Positions 38,111 to 47,618 of a DNA stretch of 64,000 nucleotides are shown one piece after another. Position 1 is the stretch's first letter. Each line of letters opens with the position of its first letter. Under the pieces are notes generated by a model. It was not told where the DNA came from. It saw only the letters and a list, made by a program, of their open reading frames with translations, and ran no database searches. The stretch comes from Marinobacter vinifirmus. GTDB taxonomy: Bacteria; Pseudomonadota; Gammaproteobacteria; Pseudomonadales; Oleiphilaceae. Location: the NCBI RefSeq assembly GCF_002258215.1, contig NZ_NEFY01000002.1, positions 310,001 to 374,000 on the forward strand, in the 5' to 3' direction. The position numbers were made by a program, and so were the translations under genes.

Positions 38111-38739
38111 CGGGTATGGCCGGCCGCCTGCTGAATCAGGCTGGCCTGGGTTTCGGGATGCCGCACCGGAGGCTGGAAATCGTGGTTACCACCATCCAGC
38201 CAGACCAGCTTCGAAATCCCCGCAATCTCACCCTGGGCTGCCAGCTCATCCGGCTTGCCGAACGGATCCCGGGTGCCCTGCACCACCATCAGCGGGCAGG
38301 AAACCTGCGACAGGTGATCAATACGCCAACGGTCTGGCTTGCCCGGGGGATGGAAAGGATAGCCATAACACACCACACCACGGATACCCGCCATGGCTTC
38401 GCCGGCAAGCACCGAAGCCATTCGCCCGCCCATGGACTTGCCCCCGATCAGCAGCCTGGCTCCGGGCCCGACTTCCTGCCGGACGGCCGCGACCACTTCC
38501 GAAAAACATTCGAGCAATTTCGGCTGCCGGTCCGGTGGGCGTTTTCTGCCATCTTCCCGGCGTTTCTGCATATAAGGAAACTCGAAACGGACACAGGCAA
38601 TGCCCTGGTCATCCAGGGCTTCGGCCAGCGCTTCAATAAAGGGAGAATCCATCGGCGCACCGGCCCCGTGGGCCAGAATCATTACCATTTCGGCCTGTTT
38701 GCCATAGCCTTTGGTCTTAATCAGCTTCACATCGTTCAC
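38077..38739 (-). CDS. Alpha/beta hydrolase of the KANL3/Tex30 type
   Basis: A 220-residue alpha/beta hydrolase. The nucleophile elbow is LLIGGKSMGGRMAS; an N-terminal ILAHGAGAPMDSPF forms the oxyanion loop; the acid and His are probably the Asp in QGTRDPFGKPDEL and His in LDGGNHDF. This matches the dienelactone-hydrolase-like family often called Tex30/KANL3 in eukaryotes, whose bacterial substrates are unknown. It is convergent with, and overlaps, the diguanylate cyclase gene. Confidence 0.86.
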   Translation of the reverse strand: MNDVKLIKTKGYGKQAEMVMILAHGAGAPMDSPFIEALAEALDDQGIACVRFEFPYMQKRREDGRKRPPDRQPKLLECFSEVVAAVRQEVGPGARLLIGGKSMGGRMASVLAGEAMAGIRGVVCYGYPFHPPGKPDRWRIDHLSQVSCPLMVVQGTRDPFGKPDELAAQGEIAGISKLVWLDGGNHDFQPPVRHPETQASLIQQAAGHTRQFVADFVAAS

Positions 38740-38880
38740 CTGTTACCTCTGAAGGGGTATCATTTGTCCACGCGCAAGTGGGTGTCTGTTGCCCTTTCAG
38801 GGCTTCTGAACCGTGAATGATTGTCATTGCAACTTACTGGTAAAACTCCGGAATCCGGCGAATTTGACGGATATCAGGAG

Positions 38881-38922
38881 TTGACCTGAATCATTGCAAA
38901 CAACTAACTGTTTCTCCATACT
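38881..38922 (+). promoter_or_regulatory. FNR/ANR-type class II promoter of ccoNOQP
   Basis: TTGAC-ctga-ATCAT at 38881-38894 differs from TTGAT-N4-ATCAA at two positions. A -10-like CATACT lies at 38917-38922, which puts the box centre near -41.5, the position for class II activation. This predicts oxygen-limited induction of the cbb3 oxidase, known for this gene set in Pseudomonas. The start codon follows 42 bases after the -10. Confidence 0.7.
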
Positions 38923-38964
38923 TGCGCCCGCATAATTCCCCATCCTGAACCCATTGGTAAGGCT

Positions 38965-40395
38965 ATGAGCACAGTAAATGCAAACCTGACATACAACTAC
39001 AAGGTGGTGAGACAATTCGCCATCATGACAGTGGTATGGGGTATTGTAGGCATGGCTCTGGGTGTGCTGATTGCAGCGCAGCTGGTTTGGCCATCCCTCA
39101 ACCTCGACCTGCCCTTTACCCACTTCGGCCGACTGCGGCCGCTGCATACCAACGCCGTTATCTTCGGCTTTGGTGGTAGTGCCCTGTTTGCTACCTCCTA
39201 TTACGTAGTTCAGCGGACCTGTCAGGCCCGCCTGTTCTCCGATGGCCTGGCGGCATTCACCTTCTGGGGCTGGCAGGCCATTATCGTGGCTGCAGCCATC
39301 ACCCTGCCAATGGGCCTGACCTCCACCAAGGAATACGCAGAGCTGGAATGGCCGATCGACATCGCCATTGCAATCGTCTGGGTAACCTACGCCCTGGTAT
39401 TCTTCGGCACGGTCACCAAACGCAGCACGCCACACATCTATGTGGCTAACTGGTTCTACGGCGCGTTCATCATTACCGTTGCTGCCCTGCACATCGGTAA
39501 CAACATGGCGCTGCCAGCGACTGCGTTCAAGTCCTACTCTGCATACGCCGGTGTTACCGATGCCATGATGCAGTGGTGGTACGGCCACAACGCCGTAGGC
39601 TTCTTCCTGACCGCCGGCTTCCTGGGCATGATGTACTACTTCGTACCCAAGCAGGCCAACCGTCCGGTTTACTCCTACCGTCTGTCTATCGTGCACTTCT
39701 GGGCACTGATCGCCACCTACGTGTGGGCCGGCGGCCACCACCTGCACTACTCTGCCCTGCCTGACTGGGCACAGACTGCCGGTATGGTTATGTCCCTGAT
39801 CCTGCTGGCTCCGTCCTGGGGCGGTATGATCAACGGCATGATGACCCTGTCCGGTGCCTGGCACAAACTGCGCACTGACCCGATCCTGCGCTTCCTGGTG
39901 GTTTCCCTGTCCTTCTATGGTATGTCTACCTTCGAAGGCCCGATGATGTCCATCAAGACCGTAAACGCCCTGTCCCACAACACTGACTGGACCATCGGCC
40001 ACGTGCACTCAGGTGCCCTGGGCTGGGTTGCCATGATCAGTATCGGTGCGATCTACCACCTGGTTCCGAAACTGTGGGGCCTGAAAGAAATGCACAGCGT
40101 ATCCCTGATCAACGTGCACTTCTGGCTGGCTACCGTTGGTACCGTACTGTACATCGCGGCCATGTGGGTTAACGGCATCATGCAAGGCCTGATGTGGCGT
40201 GCTGTGAACGAAGACGGCACCCTGACCTACTCTTTCGTGGAAGCTCTGGAAGCCTCGTACCCGGGATACTTCGTCCGCTTCATCGGTGGCGCAATCTTCC
40301 TGACCGGTATGCTGATCATGGCCTACAACGTGTACATGACCGTACGTCAGAAAGAAGCCGTTGCAGAGGACAATGCTGCGGTTCAGGCGGCGTAA
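38965..40395 (+). CDS. ccoN: cbb3-type cytochrome c oxidase subunit I
   Basis: A 476-residue, 12-helix catalytic subunit of the high-affinity cbb3 terminal oxidase, binding heme b and the b3-CuB centre. Recognisable segments are [20 protein letters not shown] with the low-spin heme His, [16 protein letters not shown] with the His pair at the active site, and [20 protein letters not shown] with later His ligands. It is the first gene of ccoNOQP. Codon use here seems more biased than in neighbours, in keeping with high expression. Confidence 0.97.
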   Translation: MSTVNANLTYNYKVVRQFAIMTVVWGIVGMALGVLIAAQLVWPSLNLDLPFTHFGRLRPLHTNAVIFGFGGSALFATSYYVVQRTCQARLFSDGLAAFTFWGWQAIIVAAAITLPMGLTSTKEYAELEWPIDIAIAIVWVTYALVFFGTVTKRSTPHIYVANWFYGAFIITVAALHIGNNMALPATAFKSYSAYAGVTDAMMQWWYGHNAVGFFLTAGFLGMMYYFVPKQANRPVYSYRLSIVHFWALIATYVWAGGHHLHYSALPDWAQTAGMVMSLILLAPSWGGMINGMMTLSGAWHKLRTDPILRFLVVSLSFYGMSTFEGPMMSIKTVNALSHNTDWTIGHVHSGALGWVAMISIGAIYHLVPKLWGLKEMHSVSLINVHFWLATVGTVLYIAAMWVNGIMQGLMWRAVNEDGTLTYSFVEALEASYPGYFVRFIGGAIFLTGMLIMAYNVYMTVRQKEAVAEDNAAVQAA

Positions 40396-40408
40396 GGGGA
40401 GAGACCAG

Positions 40409-41017
40409 ATGAGACACGAAATAGTCGAAAAGAACCTTGGTTTGATGATCGTACTGATCATCTTCACCATCAGTGGCGGTTTCCTTGCAGAAGTTGTGCC
40501 CCTGTTCTTCCACCAGCAGGTGAATGAGCCGGTAGAAGGCCTTGAGCCTCTGTCTGCGCTGGAACTGGAAGGCCGGGACATCTACATCCGCGAAGGCTGC
40601 CACGTGTGCCACACCCAGCAGATCCGTCCGTTCCGTGCGGAAACCGAGCGGTATGGCCACTACTCCGTTGCGGGCGAGTTCGTTTACGACCGTCCGTTCC
40701 TGTGGGGCTCCAAGCGTACCGGTCCGGACCTGGCCCGTGTAGGCGGTCGTTACTCCGATGCCTGGCAGCGCCAGCACCTGTACGATCCGCGCAGCGTTGT
40801 TCCCGAATCCAACATGCCGGCGTTCCCCTGGCTGTTCGAAAACCGTGTAGATCACCAGAGCATCGAAGCGCGTATGTCTACGCTGCAGACTCTGGGCGTT
40901 CCCTACACCGACGAACAGGTTGCCAAGGCTTCTGCCGACATCGAAGGCAAGTTTGAAATCGAAGCACTGGTTGCCTACCTGCAGCAGCTGGGCACTGTGA
41001 TTTCAGAGAAACGGTGA
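40409..41017 (+). CDS. ccoO: cbb3 oxidase monoheme cytochrome c subunit
   Basis: A 202-residue membrane-anchored c-type cytochrome. One N-terminal helix (about 11-33), then Cys64-His-Val-Cys67-His68 for covalent heme attachment in [13 protein letters not shown], and a distal methionine probably in SNMPAFPW. CcoO passes electrons from CcoP to CcoN. The ATG at 40409 follows AGGGGAGAG, 13 bases after ccoN ends. Confidence 0.97.
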   Translation: MRHEIVEKNLGLMIVLIIFTISGGFLAEVVPLFFHQQVNEPVEGLEPLSALELEGRDIYIREGCHVCHTQQIRPFRAETERYGHYSVAGEFVYDRPFLWGSKRTGPDLARVGGRYSDAWQRQHLYDPRSVVPESNMPAFPWLFENRVDHQSIEARMSTLQTLGVPYTDEQVAKASADIEGKFEIEALVAYLQQLGTVISEKR

Positions 41018-41021
41018 GCCA

Positions 41022-41207
41022 ATGGATATCAATGAGTTACGCGGAATTCACACCTTTCTGGTAATGGCCGTTTTTCTCGGCATCGTGTGGTGGGCCTACA
41101 GCGCCCACCGCAAGAAGGCCAATGAGGAAGCGGCTCACCTCCCCTTCGACGACGAAGAAGTGGACAAGCGTACTCTCGAACAGGATAAAACGGAGAAAAA
41201 ACAATGA
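41022..41207 (+). CDS. ccoQ: cbb3 oxidase small subunit CcoQ
   Basis: A 61-residue protein with one membrane helix (about 10-28, TFLVMAVFLGIVWWAYS) and an acidic/basic cytoplasmic tail (FDDEEVDKRTLEQDK). CcoQ helps stabilise the cbb3 complex, especially in the presence of oxygen. It lies four bases after ccoO and its end overlaps the start of ccoP by four bases (ATGA). Confidence 0.93.
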   Translation: MDINELRGIHTFLVMAVFLGIVWWAYSAHRKKANEEAAHLPFDDEEVDKRTLEQDKTEKKQ

Positions 41208-42094
41208 GTACCTTCTGGAGCATCTGGGTCACTGTGATCGTGCTCGGTACTGTGTTCGGCTGCTGGTGGCTGCTTTGGGCAACCCGCAAGGGCCAGACAA
41301 CCGACACTGAAACTGACCGCACCATGGGCCATGCCTTTGACGGCATCGAGGAATACGACAATCCGCTGCCGAAGTGGTGGTTCTACCTCTTCATCGCGAC
41401 CTGCGTATTCGCCCTGGGCTACCTGGCCCTTTACCCCGGCCTGGGTAACTACAAAGGCCTGCTGGGCTGGACTTCTACTAACCAGTGGGAAGCAGAAGTT
41501 GCCGAGGCTGACGAGAAATACGGCGAAATCTATGCCCAGTACGGCAACACCGCCATCCCGGAACTGGCCCAGGACGAAGACGCCATGAAAATCGGCCAGC
41601 GCCTGTTCGCCAACAACTGTTCCGTATGCCACGGTACTGCCGCTCGCGGCCAGGTGGGCTTCCCCAACCTGACTGACGATGACTGGCTGTGGGGCGGCGA
41701 GCCGGACCAGATCCTGCACAGCATCGCCAAGGGTCGTAACGGCAACATGACGCCGAAAGGTGTCATGCCGAACATGACTAACGAGCAGGTTGACCAGGTG
41801 GTTAACTACGTTCTGAGCTTCAGCGGCCGTGAACTCGACGCCGAAGCAGCAAAGGCCGGTGAGCAGGTGTTCGCCCAGGCGTGTGTGGCTTGTCACGGTG
41901 CCGATGGTACCGGCATGGCAGCCATGGGTGCGCCGAACCTGACCGATAACGTGTGGCTGTATGGTTCCACCTACGAGTGGATCAAGGAGACCGTGGTTAA
42001 CGGTCGCCAGAACCAGATGCCCGCACAGGAAGGTCGTCTGACCGACGACCAGATTCAGATTCTGGCGGCTTACGTTTACAGCCTGTCAAACTGA
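41204..42094 (+). CDS. ccoP: cbb3 oxidase diheme cytochrome c subunit
   Basis: A 296-residue subunit with two heme c sites: CSVCH at 139-143 and CVACH at 227-231. Two N-terminal hydrophobic segments are visible (about 5-27 and 57-80), the longer CcoP form found in Pseudomonas and relatives. It takes electrons from soluble cytochromes and passes them to CcoO. The downstream hairpins separate this structural block from the maturation genes. Confidence 0.97.
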   Translation: MSTFWSIWVTVIVLGTVFGCWWLLWATRKGQTTDTETDRTMGHAFDGIEEYDNPLPKWWFYLFIATCVFALGYLALYPGLGNYKGLLGWTSTNQWEAEVAEADEKYGEIYAQYGNTAIPELAQDEDAMKIGQRLFANNCSVCHGTAARGQVGFPNLTDDDWLWGGEPDQILHSIAKGRNGNMTPKGVMPNMTNEQVDQVVNYVLSFSGRELDAEAAKAGEQVFAQACVACHGADGTGMAAMGAPNLTDNVWLYGSTYEWIKETVVNGRQNQMPAQEGRLTDDQIQILAAYVYSLSN

Positions 42095-42098
42095 GTCA

Positions 42099-42166
42099 GA
42101 CCCGGCCAGGCTAGTCCTGGCCCGGTCTTTTCAACCCTGTACCTGCCCTTGCGGGTACAGGCTTGA
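42099..42166 (+). terminator. Two tandem hairpins between ccoP and ccoG
   Basis: The first has a 12-bp stem with one mismatch (GACCCGGCCAGG with CCTGGCCCGGTC) followed by TTTT, a likely intrinsic terminator. The second pairs CCTGTACC (42136-42143) with GGTACAGG (42154-42161), extended by TCAA/TTGA after one mismatch, and has no T-run. They could reduce read-through into ccoGHIS or protect the 3' end of the ccoNOQP message. Confidence 0.7.
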
Positions 42167-42225
42167 GAAGATCAGCAGACCCACCGAGGCCCGCTCCCAG
42201 CTTTACCCTATACCGGGAGGTACCC

Positions 42226-43662
42226 ATGAGTAACGAGATTCCTGTCAAGCAGGTTGACCCATCCTCCGATCCCTCGAACAACAAAAACAAGAAAGCAGAG
42301 ACCGTTGACCTCTACGCAAGTCGTGAAAAGATTTACGTAAAAGAGGTAAAAGGCTTTTTCCAGAGAATCCGGAACGTCAGCCTGACCTTGCTCATGGGCA
42401 TGTATTTCCTGTTTGTCTGGCTCACCCTGGACGGCCAGCCCCTGATCCACTTTGACCTGCCGGCCCGCGAGTTCCACCTTTACGGCATCACCTTCTTCCC
42501 GAAAGATTTCTTCCTGCTCTCGGGCATGCTGATTATCAGCGCCTTCGGCCTGTTCTTCATCACCACCCTGTTTGGCCGTGTCTGGTGTGGTTACACCTGC
42601 CCGCAAACCGTGTGGACCTTCATCTTTATGTGGATTGAAGAAAAGGTGGAAGGCAGCCGCAACAAGCGGATGAAACTCGACAAGGCCCCCAACTCCCGGG
42701 AAAAGGTCACCAAGAAAACCATCAAACACGCACTGTGGCTGTTTGTTGCCTTTGCCACCGGCGCCACCTTTGTTGGCTATTTCTACCCGATCCGCGAACT
42801 GATCGTGGACCTGTTTACCCTGCAGGCCAATGGCTGGGCCTACTTCTGGGTTGCCTTCTTCACCGTCGCCACCTACCTGAACGCCGGCTGGATGCGTGAG
42901 CAGGTCTGCCTGTATATGTGCCCGTACGCCCGGTTCCAGTCAGTGATGTTCGACCCCAACACCCGGGTAGTCTCTTACGACCCGAACCGGGGCGAGCCCC
43001 GCGGCAAGCGCAAGAAAGGTGTTGCACCTGATGAAGTGGGCCTTGGCGACTGTATCGATTGCGAGCAGTGTGTGCAGGTGTGCCCCACCGGCATCGATAT
43101 CCGCGATGGCCTGCAGTACGAGTGCATCGGCTGTGCGCTGTGTATTGATGCCTGCGACGAAGTCATGGACAAGATGAATTACCCGAGAGGGCTGATTCGC
43201 TACACCACCGAGAACGAACTGGAAGGCAAGACCTCCAAGCTGCTGCGCCCGCGTACCTTCGGTTACGGTGCGGTACTGCTGCTGATGATCGGTGCGGTGA
43301 TCTTTACCGTGGCTACCCGTGTACCGGCCAAGATGGACGTACTGCGGGACCGTGGCGCACTGTTCAGCTTTAACGGCGAAGGCCGGGTAGAGAATTCCTA
43401 CACGGTGAAGATCCAGAACATGTCGGAAGTGCCCCAGACCTTCGAACTGAGCGTTGACGGCATGGAAGGTATCCGGATCCTGACCGAAACCACCTTTACC
43501 ATCAGCAGTGGCGAGAACCGCTCCCTGCCGACGGTTGTGGACGTTCCGCCGGAGTCTATTGTCGAATCCAACAACACCATTCGCTTCTTTGCAGAATCAG
43601 AGACAGATCCGTCCCTGAACCTGGAAACTGAAAGCCGTTTTGTTGGTCCAAGGCCCCGTTAA
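42226..43662 (+). CDS. ccoG: cbb3 oxidase assembly ferredoxin-like protein CcoG
   Basis: A 478-residue membrane iron-sulfur protein (FixG/RdxA family). Several helices in the first half, VWCGYTCPQTVWTF, then two 4Fe-4S motifs, CIDCEQCVQVCPTG and CIGCALCIDACDEV, and a C-terminal immunoglobulin-like periplasmic domain. CcoG reduces Cu(II) to Cu(I) for the copper supply of CcoN. The start at 42226 follows GGGAGG; a longer frame begins upstream with no support. First gene of ccoGHIS. Confidence 0.95.
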   Translation: MSNEIPVKQVDPSSDPSNNKNKKAETVDLYASREKIYVKEVKGFFQRIRNVSLTLLMGMYFLFVWLTLDGQPLIHFDLPAREFHLYGITFFPKDFFLLSGMLIISAFGLFFITTLFGRVWCGYTCPQTVWTFIFMWIEEKVEGSRNKRMKLDKAPNSREKVTKKTIKHALWLFVAFATGATFVGYFYPIRELIVDLFTLQANGWAYFWVAFFTVATYLNAGWMREQVCLYMCPYARFQSVMFDPNTRVVSYDPNRGEPRGKRKKGVAPDEVGLGDCIDCEQCVQVCPTGIDIRDGLQYECIGCALCIDACDEVMDKMNYPRGLIRYTTENELEGKTSKLLRPRTFGYGAVLLLMIGAVIFTVATRVPAKMDVLRDRGALFSFNGEGRVENSYTVKIQNMSEVPQTFELSVDGMEGIRILTETTFTISSGENRSLPTVVDVPPESIVESNNTIRFFAESETDPSLNLETESRFVGPRPR

Positions 43663-43707
43663 CGACCCGTGCGCGGGTCTAAAGCCATCATCCGAGATTG
43701 AAGAGTA

Positions 43708-44223
43708 ATGACTGATAACGCACCTGTTGCACCCTGGTACCGCCAGCCCTGGTTCTGGTTTCTGACCATTTTCCCGCTGGCGTCGATCATGTGGGGGATC
43801 ACCACCCTGGTAGTGTCTTCCAGCCTGGACAACTCCATGGTGTCAGACGATTACTCCAAGGAAGGCCGGGGCATCAATATGTCCATCGCCCGGGACGAGC
43901 GCGCCGCTGAACTGCAGCTGGCCGGCGAACTGAGCCTGCAGGACAAATCTGCCACCCTGATGCTGGATACCGCTGACGGTGCGGCAGACTATCCGTACCT
44001 GGTGTTCAACCTGTATCACCCGACCCTGTCCGGCCAGGACAAAACCGTTCAGTTCACCCGTGTGGCCCCCGGAGAGTACCGTGGCCAGCTGTTTGAGCAG
44101 GTCAGTGGCCGCTGGTATTACGACCTGCAGGGTCCGGACAACGACTGGCGGGTAAAAGGCGAAGTGCGCCTGCCCTCTTCCTCTCCAATCACCATTGATG
44201 CGAAAGGCAACGCCCAAGGGTGA
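43708..44223 (+). CDS. ccoH: cbb3 oxidase assembly protein CcoH (FixH)
   Basis: A 171-residue protein with one N-terminal helix (about 14-36, FWFLTIFPLASIMWGITTLV) and a periplasmic beta-rich FixH domain. CcoH is needed for assembly of the cbb3 oxidase and binds CcoN/CcoO intermediates. It lies 45 bases after ccoG and its stop overlaps the GTG start of ccoI by four bases. Confidence 0.93.
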   Translation: MTDNAPVAPWYRQPWFWFLTIFPLASIMWGITTLVVSSSLDNSMVSDDYSKEGRGINMSIARDERAAELQLAGELSLQDKSATLMLDTADGAADYPYLVFNLYHPTLSGQDKTVQFTRVAPGEYRGQLFEQVSGRWYYDLQGPDNDWRVKGEVRLPSSSPITIDAKGNAQG

Positions 44224-46619
44224 CCGCCCTGAATTGTTTCCATTGCGGAGAGCCAGCGGACGGTGATCCTCCGATCACGCTGGACCTGAACGGAACACAA
44301 CAGCATTTCTGCTGCCAGGGCTGCAAAGCCGTGTGTCAGACCATCCACCAGGAAGGTCTGACCGGTTTTTATGACTTCCGTACCGAACCGGCCGTCACGC
44401 CCCGGGAACTCACCCGTGCCGAGGTTGAGCGCCTGAGGGAGCTGGACCATCCGCTGGTACAACAATCCTTTGTTTCGCCCGTCAAAGCGGGACAGGAAGC
44501 CCAGCTGCTGATTGGCGGGATTACCTGCGCAGCCTGTATCTGGCTGCTGGAAAACCACATGAAGCAGCAACCGGGTGTGCTGAGCTTCACGGTTAACCAC
44601 ACCACCCAGCGCGCCAGGCTGGTCTGGGCGCAGGATCAGACCCGCCTGAGCGACCTGCTCATCGCCATCCATGAGCTGGGCTACACCGCCCGCCCCTACC
44701 AGGCAGACGAAGCAGAACAGGCCCTGAAGGCTGAACACCGTTCCATGTTGATCCGGCTTGCGGTGGCAGGCATCGGCACCTTCCAGAGCATGATGCTCGC
44801 GTTTCCGCTGTACTTCGAACTGATCAACGACCTGTCCAACGATTTTGTCAGCTTCTTCCGCTGGTTCAGCTTGCTGGTGGCCACACCCGTGGTGTTCTAC
44901 AGCGCCCGGCCGTTTTTCCGTAACGCCCGGCGCGACCTGCAATCCCGGCACCTGACCATGGACGTGCCGGTAGCCATTGCCATCGGCCTGGCCTATGCCG
45001 CCAGCGCCTGGATTACCGTGTTCGGCGGCCACGAGGTGTATTTCGAATCGGTCTGCATGTTTACCTTCTTCCTGCTGTTAGGCCGGTACGTGGAAGTGCA
45101 GGCGCGATACCGGGCGGGGCTCACCGGCAACGCACTGGCCGGGTTCCAGCCATCAGTCGCCGCACTGGTGAAGGACGGCCACGCCGATATCGTGCCGATG
45201 CACCAGGTCAAGGCCGGCGACATTGTCCGGGTACGCCCCGGAGAAACCCTGCCGGTGGATGGTGAAATTGTTTCCGGTGAATCGACCCTGAACGAAGCTG
45301 CTCTGACCGGCGAGTATCTACCCGAAACCCGTCGCCCGGGTGACGCGGTCCATGCCGGCAGCGTCAACGGCGAGAACCCGCTGGATGTCCGCGTAATCAA
45401 GGCCGGCGCCCAAACGCGGCTGTCCGGAATCCTGCGGGTGCTGGACCGTGTCCAGTCCGAGAAACCGCCAGTGGCCCGGATGGCCGACCGCATTGCCGGA
45501 AAATTCGTTGGCCGTGTATTGATCCTGGCGCCAGTCGTCTGGATCGGATGGTGGCTGGCCGGCGCCGATAACGCGTTCGATATCACCCTGTCGGTTCTGG
45601 TGGTCACCTGCCCGTGCGCCCTGTCACTGGCTACGCCCACAGCAATTACCTCGGCCACAGTGCGCCTGCGCAAACTCGGCTTCCTGCCTACCCGGGGCCA
45701 CACCCTGGAATCCATGAACACCATCGACACGGTGGTGTTCGACAAAACCGGTACCCTGACCCGGGGCGAACTCAGCCTCAGTGGCCAGCAACAGTTCGGC
45801 GGCATGGACCAGGCAAGCGCCCTGAAACTTGCAGCCGGGCTGGAGAAGCATTCGGAACACCCGATTGCCAAGGTGTTTCACAGCCTGGCGTCTGTTCCGG
45901 TTAGCGACGTAACCAACCATCTGGGCGGCGGATTATCCGGTATCTTCAATGGCCAGCCTGTGTATATCGGCCACAAGAGTTTTGTAGCCGGCTACACCCA
46001 GGCACCCGAGCCGGAGTCGGCCCCTACCAGGGGCATGGAGATCTGGCTTGCCAGCGATACCGAGTGGCTGGCCAGCTTCCAGCTGGATGACCAGGTTCGG
46101 GACGATGCCGGCAAAGCCGTACGCGCCCTGCAGGACGCCGGTATCCAGACCATCCTGCTCAGCGGTGACCGCTCCGGCCACGTGCAGACCGTCGCGCAAA
46201 TGCTGGGGATCGACCGGGCGATCGGAGAAGCCTCGCCGGAGCAGAAACTGGAGGTGCTGGATCAGCTACGGGCCGAGGGCCACCGGGTGATGATGGTGGG
46301 CGACGGCCTGAACGACCTGCCCTCCATGGCCGGCGCCGGTATTTCGGTGGCCATGGGCACCGCCGCCGACCTGACCCAGCTCAAAGCCGATGCTGTCCTG
46401 CTGAACGGCCAGCTTTACCAGCTGGTGGAGGCTCTCAACACCAGCCGGCAGACCCGCCGGATTATCCGCCAGAATATGATCTGGGCTTTCGGGTACAATG
46501 TCTGTGCGCTGCCCCTGGCTGCCGCAGGGCTGGTGGCGCCCTGGCTGGCCGCGATCGGCATGTCCGCCAGCTCACTCATTGTGGTGCTTAACGCCCTGCG
46601 CCTTAGCCGGAAGGCCTGA
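44220..46619 (+). CDS. ccoI: Cu-exporting P1B-type ATPase for cbb3 assembly
   Basis: A 799-residue copper-translocating P-type ATPase (FixI/CopA2 group). It has a Cys-rich N-terminus (CFHCGEP then FCCQGCKAVC), an HMA domain with GGITCAACIWLLENH, the TGE motif in LTGEYLP, the membrane CPC pair (Cys464, Cys466 in CPCALSLATP), the phosphorylated Asp508 in DKTGTLTRG, and GDGLNDLPSM. It exports Cu(I) to the periplasm for oxidase assembly. Translation begins at a GTG overlapping the ccoH stop. The last gene, ccoS, lies 35 bases downstream. Confidence 0.95.
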   Translation: MTALNCFHCGEPADGDPPITLDLNGTQQHFCCQGCKAVCQTIHQEGLTGFYDFRTEPAVTPRELTRAEVERLRELDHPLVQQSFVSPVKAGQEAQLLIGGITCAACIWLLENHMKQQPGVLSFTVNHTTQRARLVWAQDQTRLSDLLIAIHELGYTARPYQADEAEQALKAEHRSMLIRLAVAGIGTFQSMMLAFPLYFELINDLSNDFVSFFRWFSLLVATPVVFYSARPFFRNARRDLQSRHLTMDVPVAIAIGLAYAASAWITVFGGHEVYFESVCMFTFFLLLGRYVEVQARYRAGLTGNALAGFQPSVAALVKDGHADIVPMHQVKAGDIVRVRPGETLPVDGEIVSGESTLNEAALTGEYLPETRRPGDAVHAGSVNGENPLDVRVIKAGAQTRLSGILRVLDRVQSEKPPVARMADRIAGKFVGRVLILAPVVWIGWWLAGADNAFDITLSVLVVTCPCALSLATPTAITSATVRLRKLGFLPTRGHTLESMNTIDTVVFDKTGTLTRGELSLSGQQQFGGMDQASALKLAAGLEKHSEHPIAKVFHSLASVPVSDVTNHLGGGLSGIFNGQPVYIGHKSFVAGYTQAPEPESAPTRGMEIWLASDTEWLASFQLDDQVRDDAGKAVRALQDAGIQTILLSGDRSGHVQTVAQMLGIDRAIGEASPEQKLEVLDQLRAEGHRVMMVGDGLNDLPSMAGAGISVAMGTAADLTQLKADAVLLNGQLYQLVEALNTSRQTRRIIRQNMIWAFGYNVCALPLAAAGLVAPWLAAIGMSASSLIVVLNALRLSRKA

Positions 46620-46654
46620 AACACCTGTCGCATTCCCCATGCAAGGAGGTTGTC

Positions 46655-46894
46655 GTGCACATTGTCATGTTCCTGGTCCCCCTGATGCTGCTTCTGGTGG
46701 CCCTGGGCGTGTTCCTGTTTTCCTGGGCCGTCAAGAATGGCCAGTATGACGACCTGGACGGCCCGGCCCATCGCATCCTGTATGACGACGATAAAGACAT
46801 GATTCCGGATGATGCCCGCACAGACAAAAAAGCGGATACGGAAGGACAGGCCAGCACCCGGGATTCTGACCAGAACCCCGATAACAAGGCCTGA
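46655..46894 (+). CDS. ccoS: cbb3 oxidase maturation protein CcoS
   Basis: A 79-residue protein with one helix (about 5-26) then FSWAVKNGQYDDLDGPAHRI, the CcoS signature, and an acidic, hydrophilic tail. CcoS is needed for insertion of heme b and copper. It begins with GTG, preceded by AAGGAGG six bases upstream, one of the strongest ribosome sites in the window. Confidence 0.94.
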   Translation: MHIVMFLVPLMLLLVALGVFLFSWAVKNGQYDDLDGPAHRILYDDDKDMIPDDARTDKKADTEGQASTRDSDQNPDNKA

Positions 46895-46902
46895 CCGGCA
46901 CC

Positions 46903-47592
46903 ATGCAGCCGGAACTTTACCTGAGCTATTCGAGCGCCTTCGTTATCGGCTTGCTGGGCAGCACCCATTGCCTGGGCATGTGCGGAGGAATCAGCGCTTC
47001 GCTGTCGATGGCGTTGCCGGTCGGCAGGGGGTTTCGCCTGCGCCAGACACTGCTGCTGATGGCCTTCAATTTCGGCAGGATTGGCAGTTACGCCCTGATT
47101 GCCACCCTCGTGGCCCTGCTGAGCACCCAGGCCGCCAGCCAATGGCGCTGGGCCGGCTTGCTGCTGATGACCATAGCCGGCCTGCTGCTGATTTTCATGG
47201 GCCTATCCATGGGCCAGTGGTGGCAGGGCATACGCTTTGTTGAAAGGGTGGGAACGCCGGTCTGGAGGGCGTTATCGCCGCTGACCAAACGCTTTATTCC
47301 GGTCAATAATGCCGGCCAGGCGCTGGCCCTGGGGGCTCTGTGGGGCTGGCTGCCCTGCGGACTGGTGTACAGCACGCTGGGCTGGGCGGCGCTTCAGCCA
47401 ACAGTGCCGGCCGCCGCCCTGACCATGTTTTTCTTCGGCCTGGGCACCCTGCCCTCGATGCTGGCCACCGGCTACGCCGCCAACTGGATTCGCGGCATCA
47501 AGAGCAACCAGGGCTTCCGCAAGATCAGCGGTGTCCTGCTGATCCTGTTCGGCTTGTGGACGCTACCGTTCCAGGCCTTGTTGATGCACTGA
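46903..47592 (+). CDS. Sulfite exporter TauE/SafE-family membrane protein
   Basis: A 229-residue polytopic membrane protein with about six helices. The start LLGSTHCLGMCGGI contains the conserved His/Cys signature of the heavy-metal-linked SafE/UreH-like subgroup, and GWLPCGLVYSTL repeats a Pro-Cys-Gly element. Homologues often follow ccoS in cbb3 clusters, so a role in copper or heme delivery for the oxidase is plausible. The substrate is not known. It is eight bases after ccoS, thus in the same operon. Confidence 0.85.
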   Translation: MQPELYLSYSSAFVIGLLGSTHCLGMCGGISASLSMALPVGRGFRLRQTLLLMAFNFGRIGSYALIATLVALLSTQAASQWRWAGLLLMTIAGLLLIFMGLSMGQWWQGIRFVERVGTPVWRALSPLTKRFIPVNNAGQALALGALWGWLPCGLVYSTLGWAALQPTVPAAALTMFFFGLGTLPSMLATGYAANWIRGIKSNQGFRKISGVLLILFGLWTLPFQALLMH

Positions 47593-47618
47593 TCCAACAG
47601 CCGGCGGTTGCTGGCTGA

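Noticed and set aside
38827..38840. A second FNR-like box upstream of ccoN (TTGTCATTGCAA region)
   Set aside because: The half-sites do not fit TTGAT-N4-ATCAA; only a TCATTGCAA word is shared with the better box at 38881.
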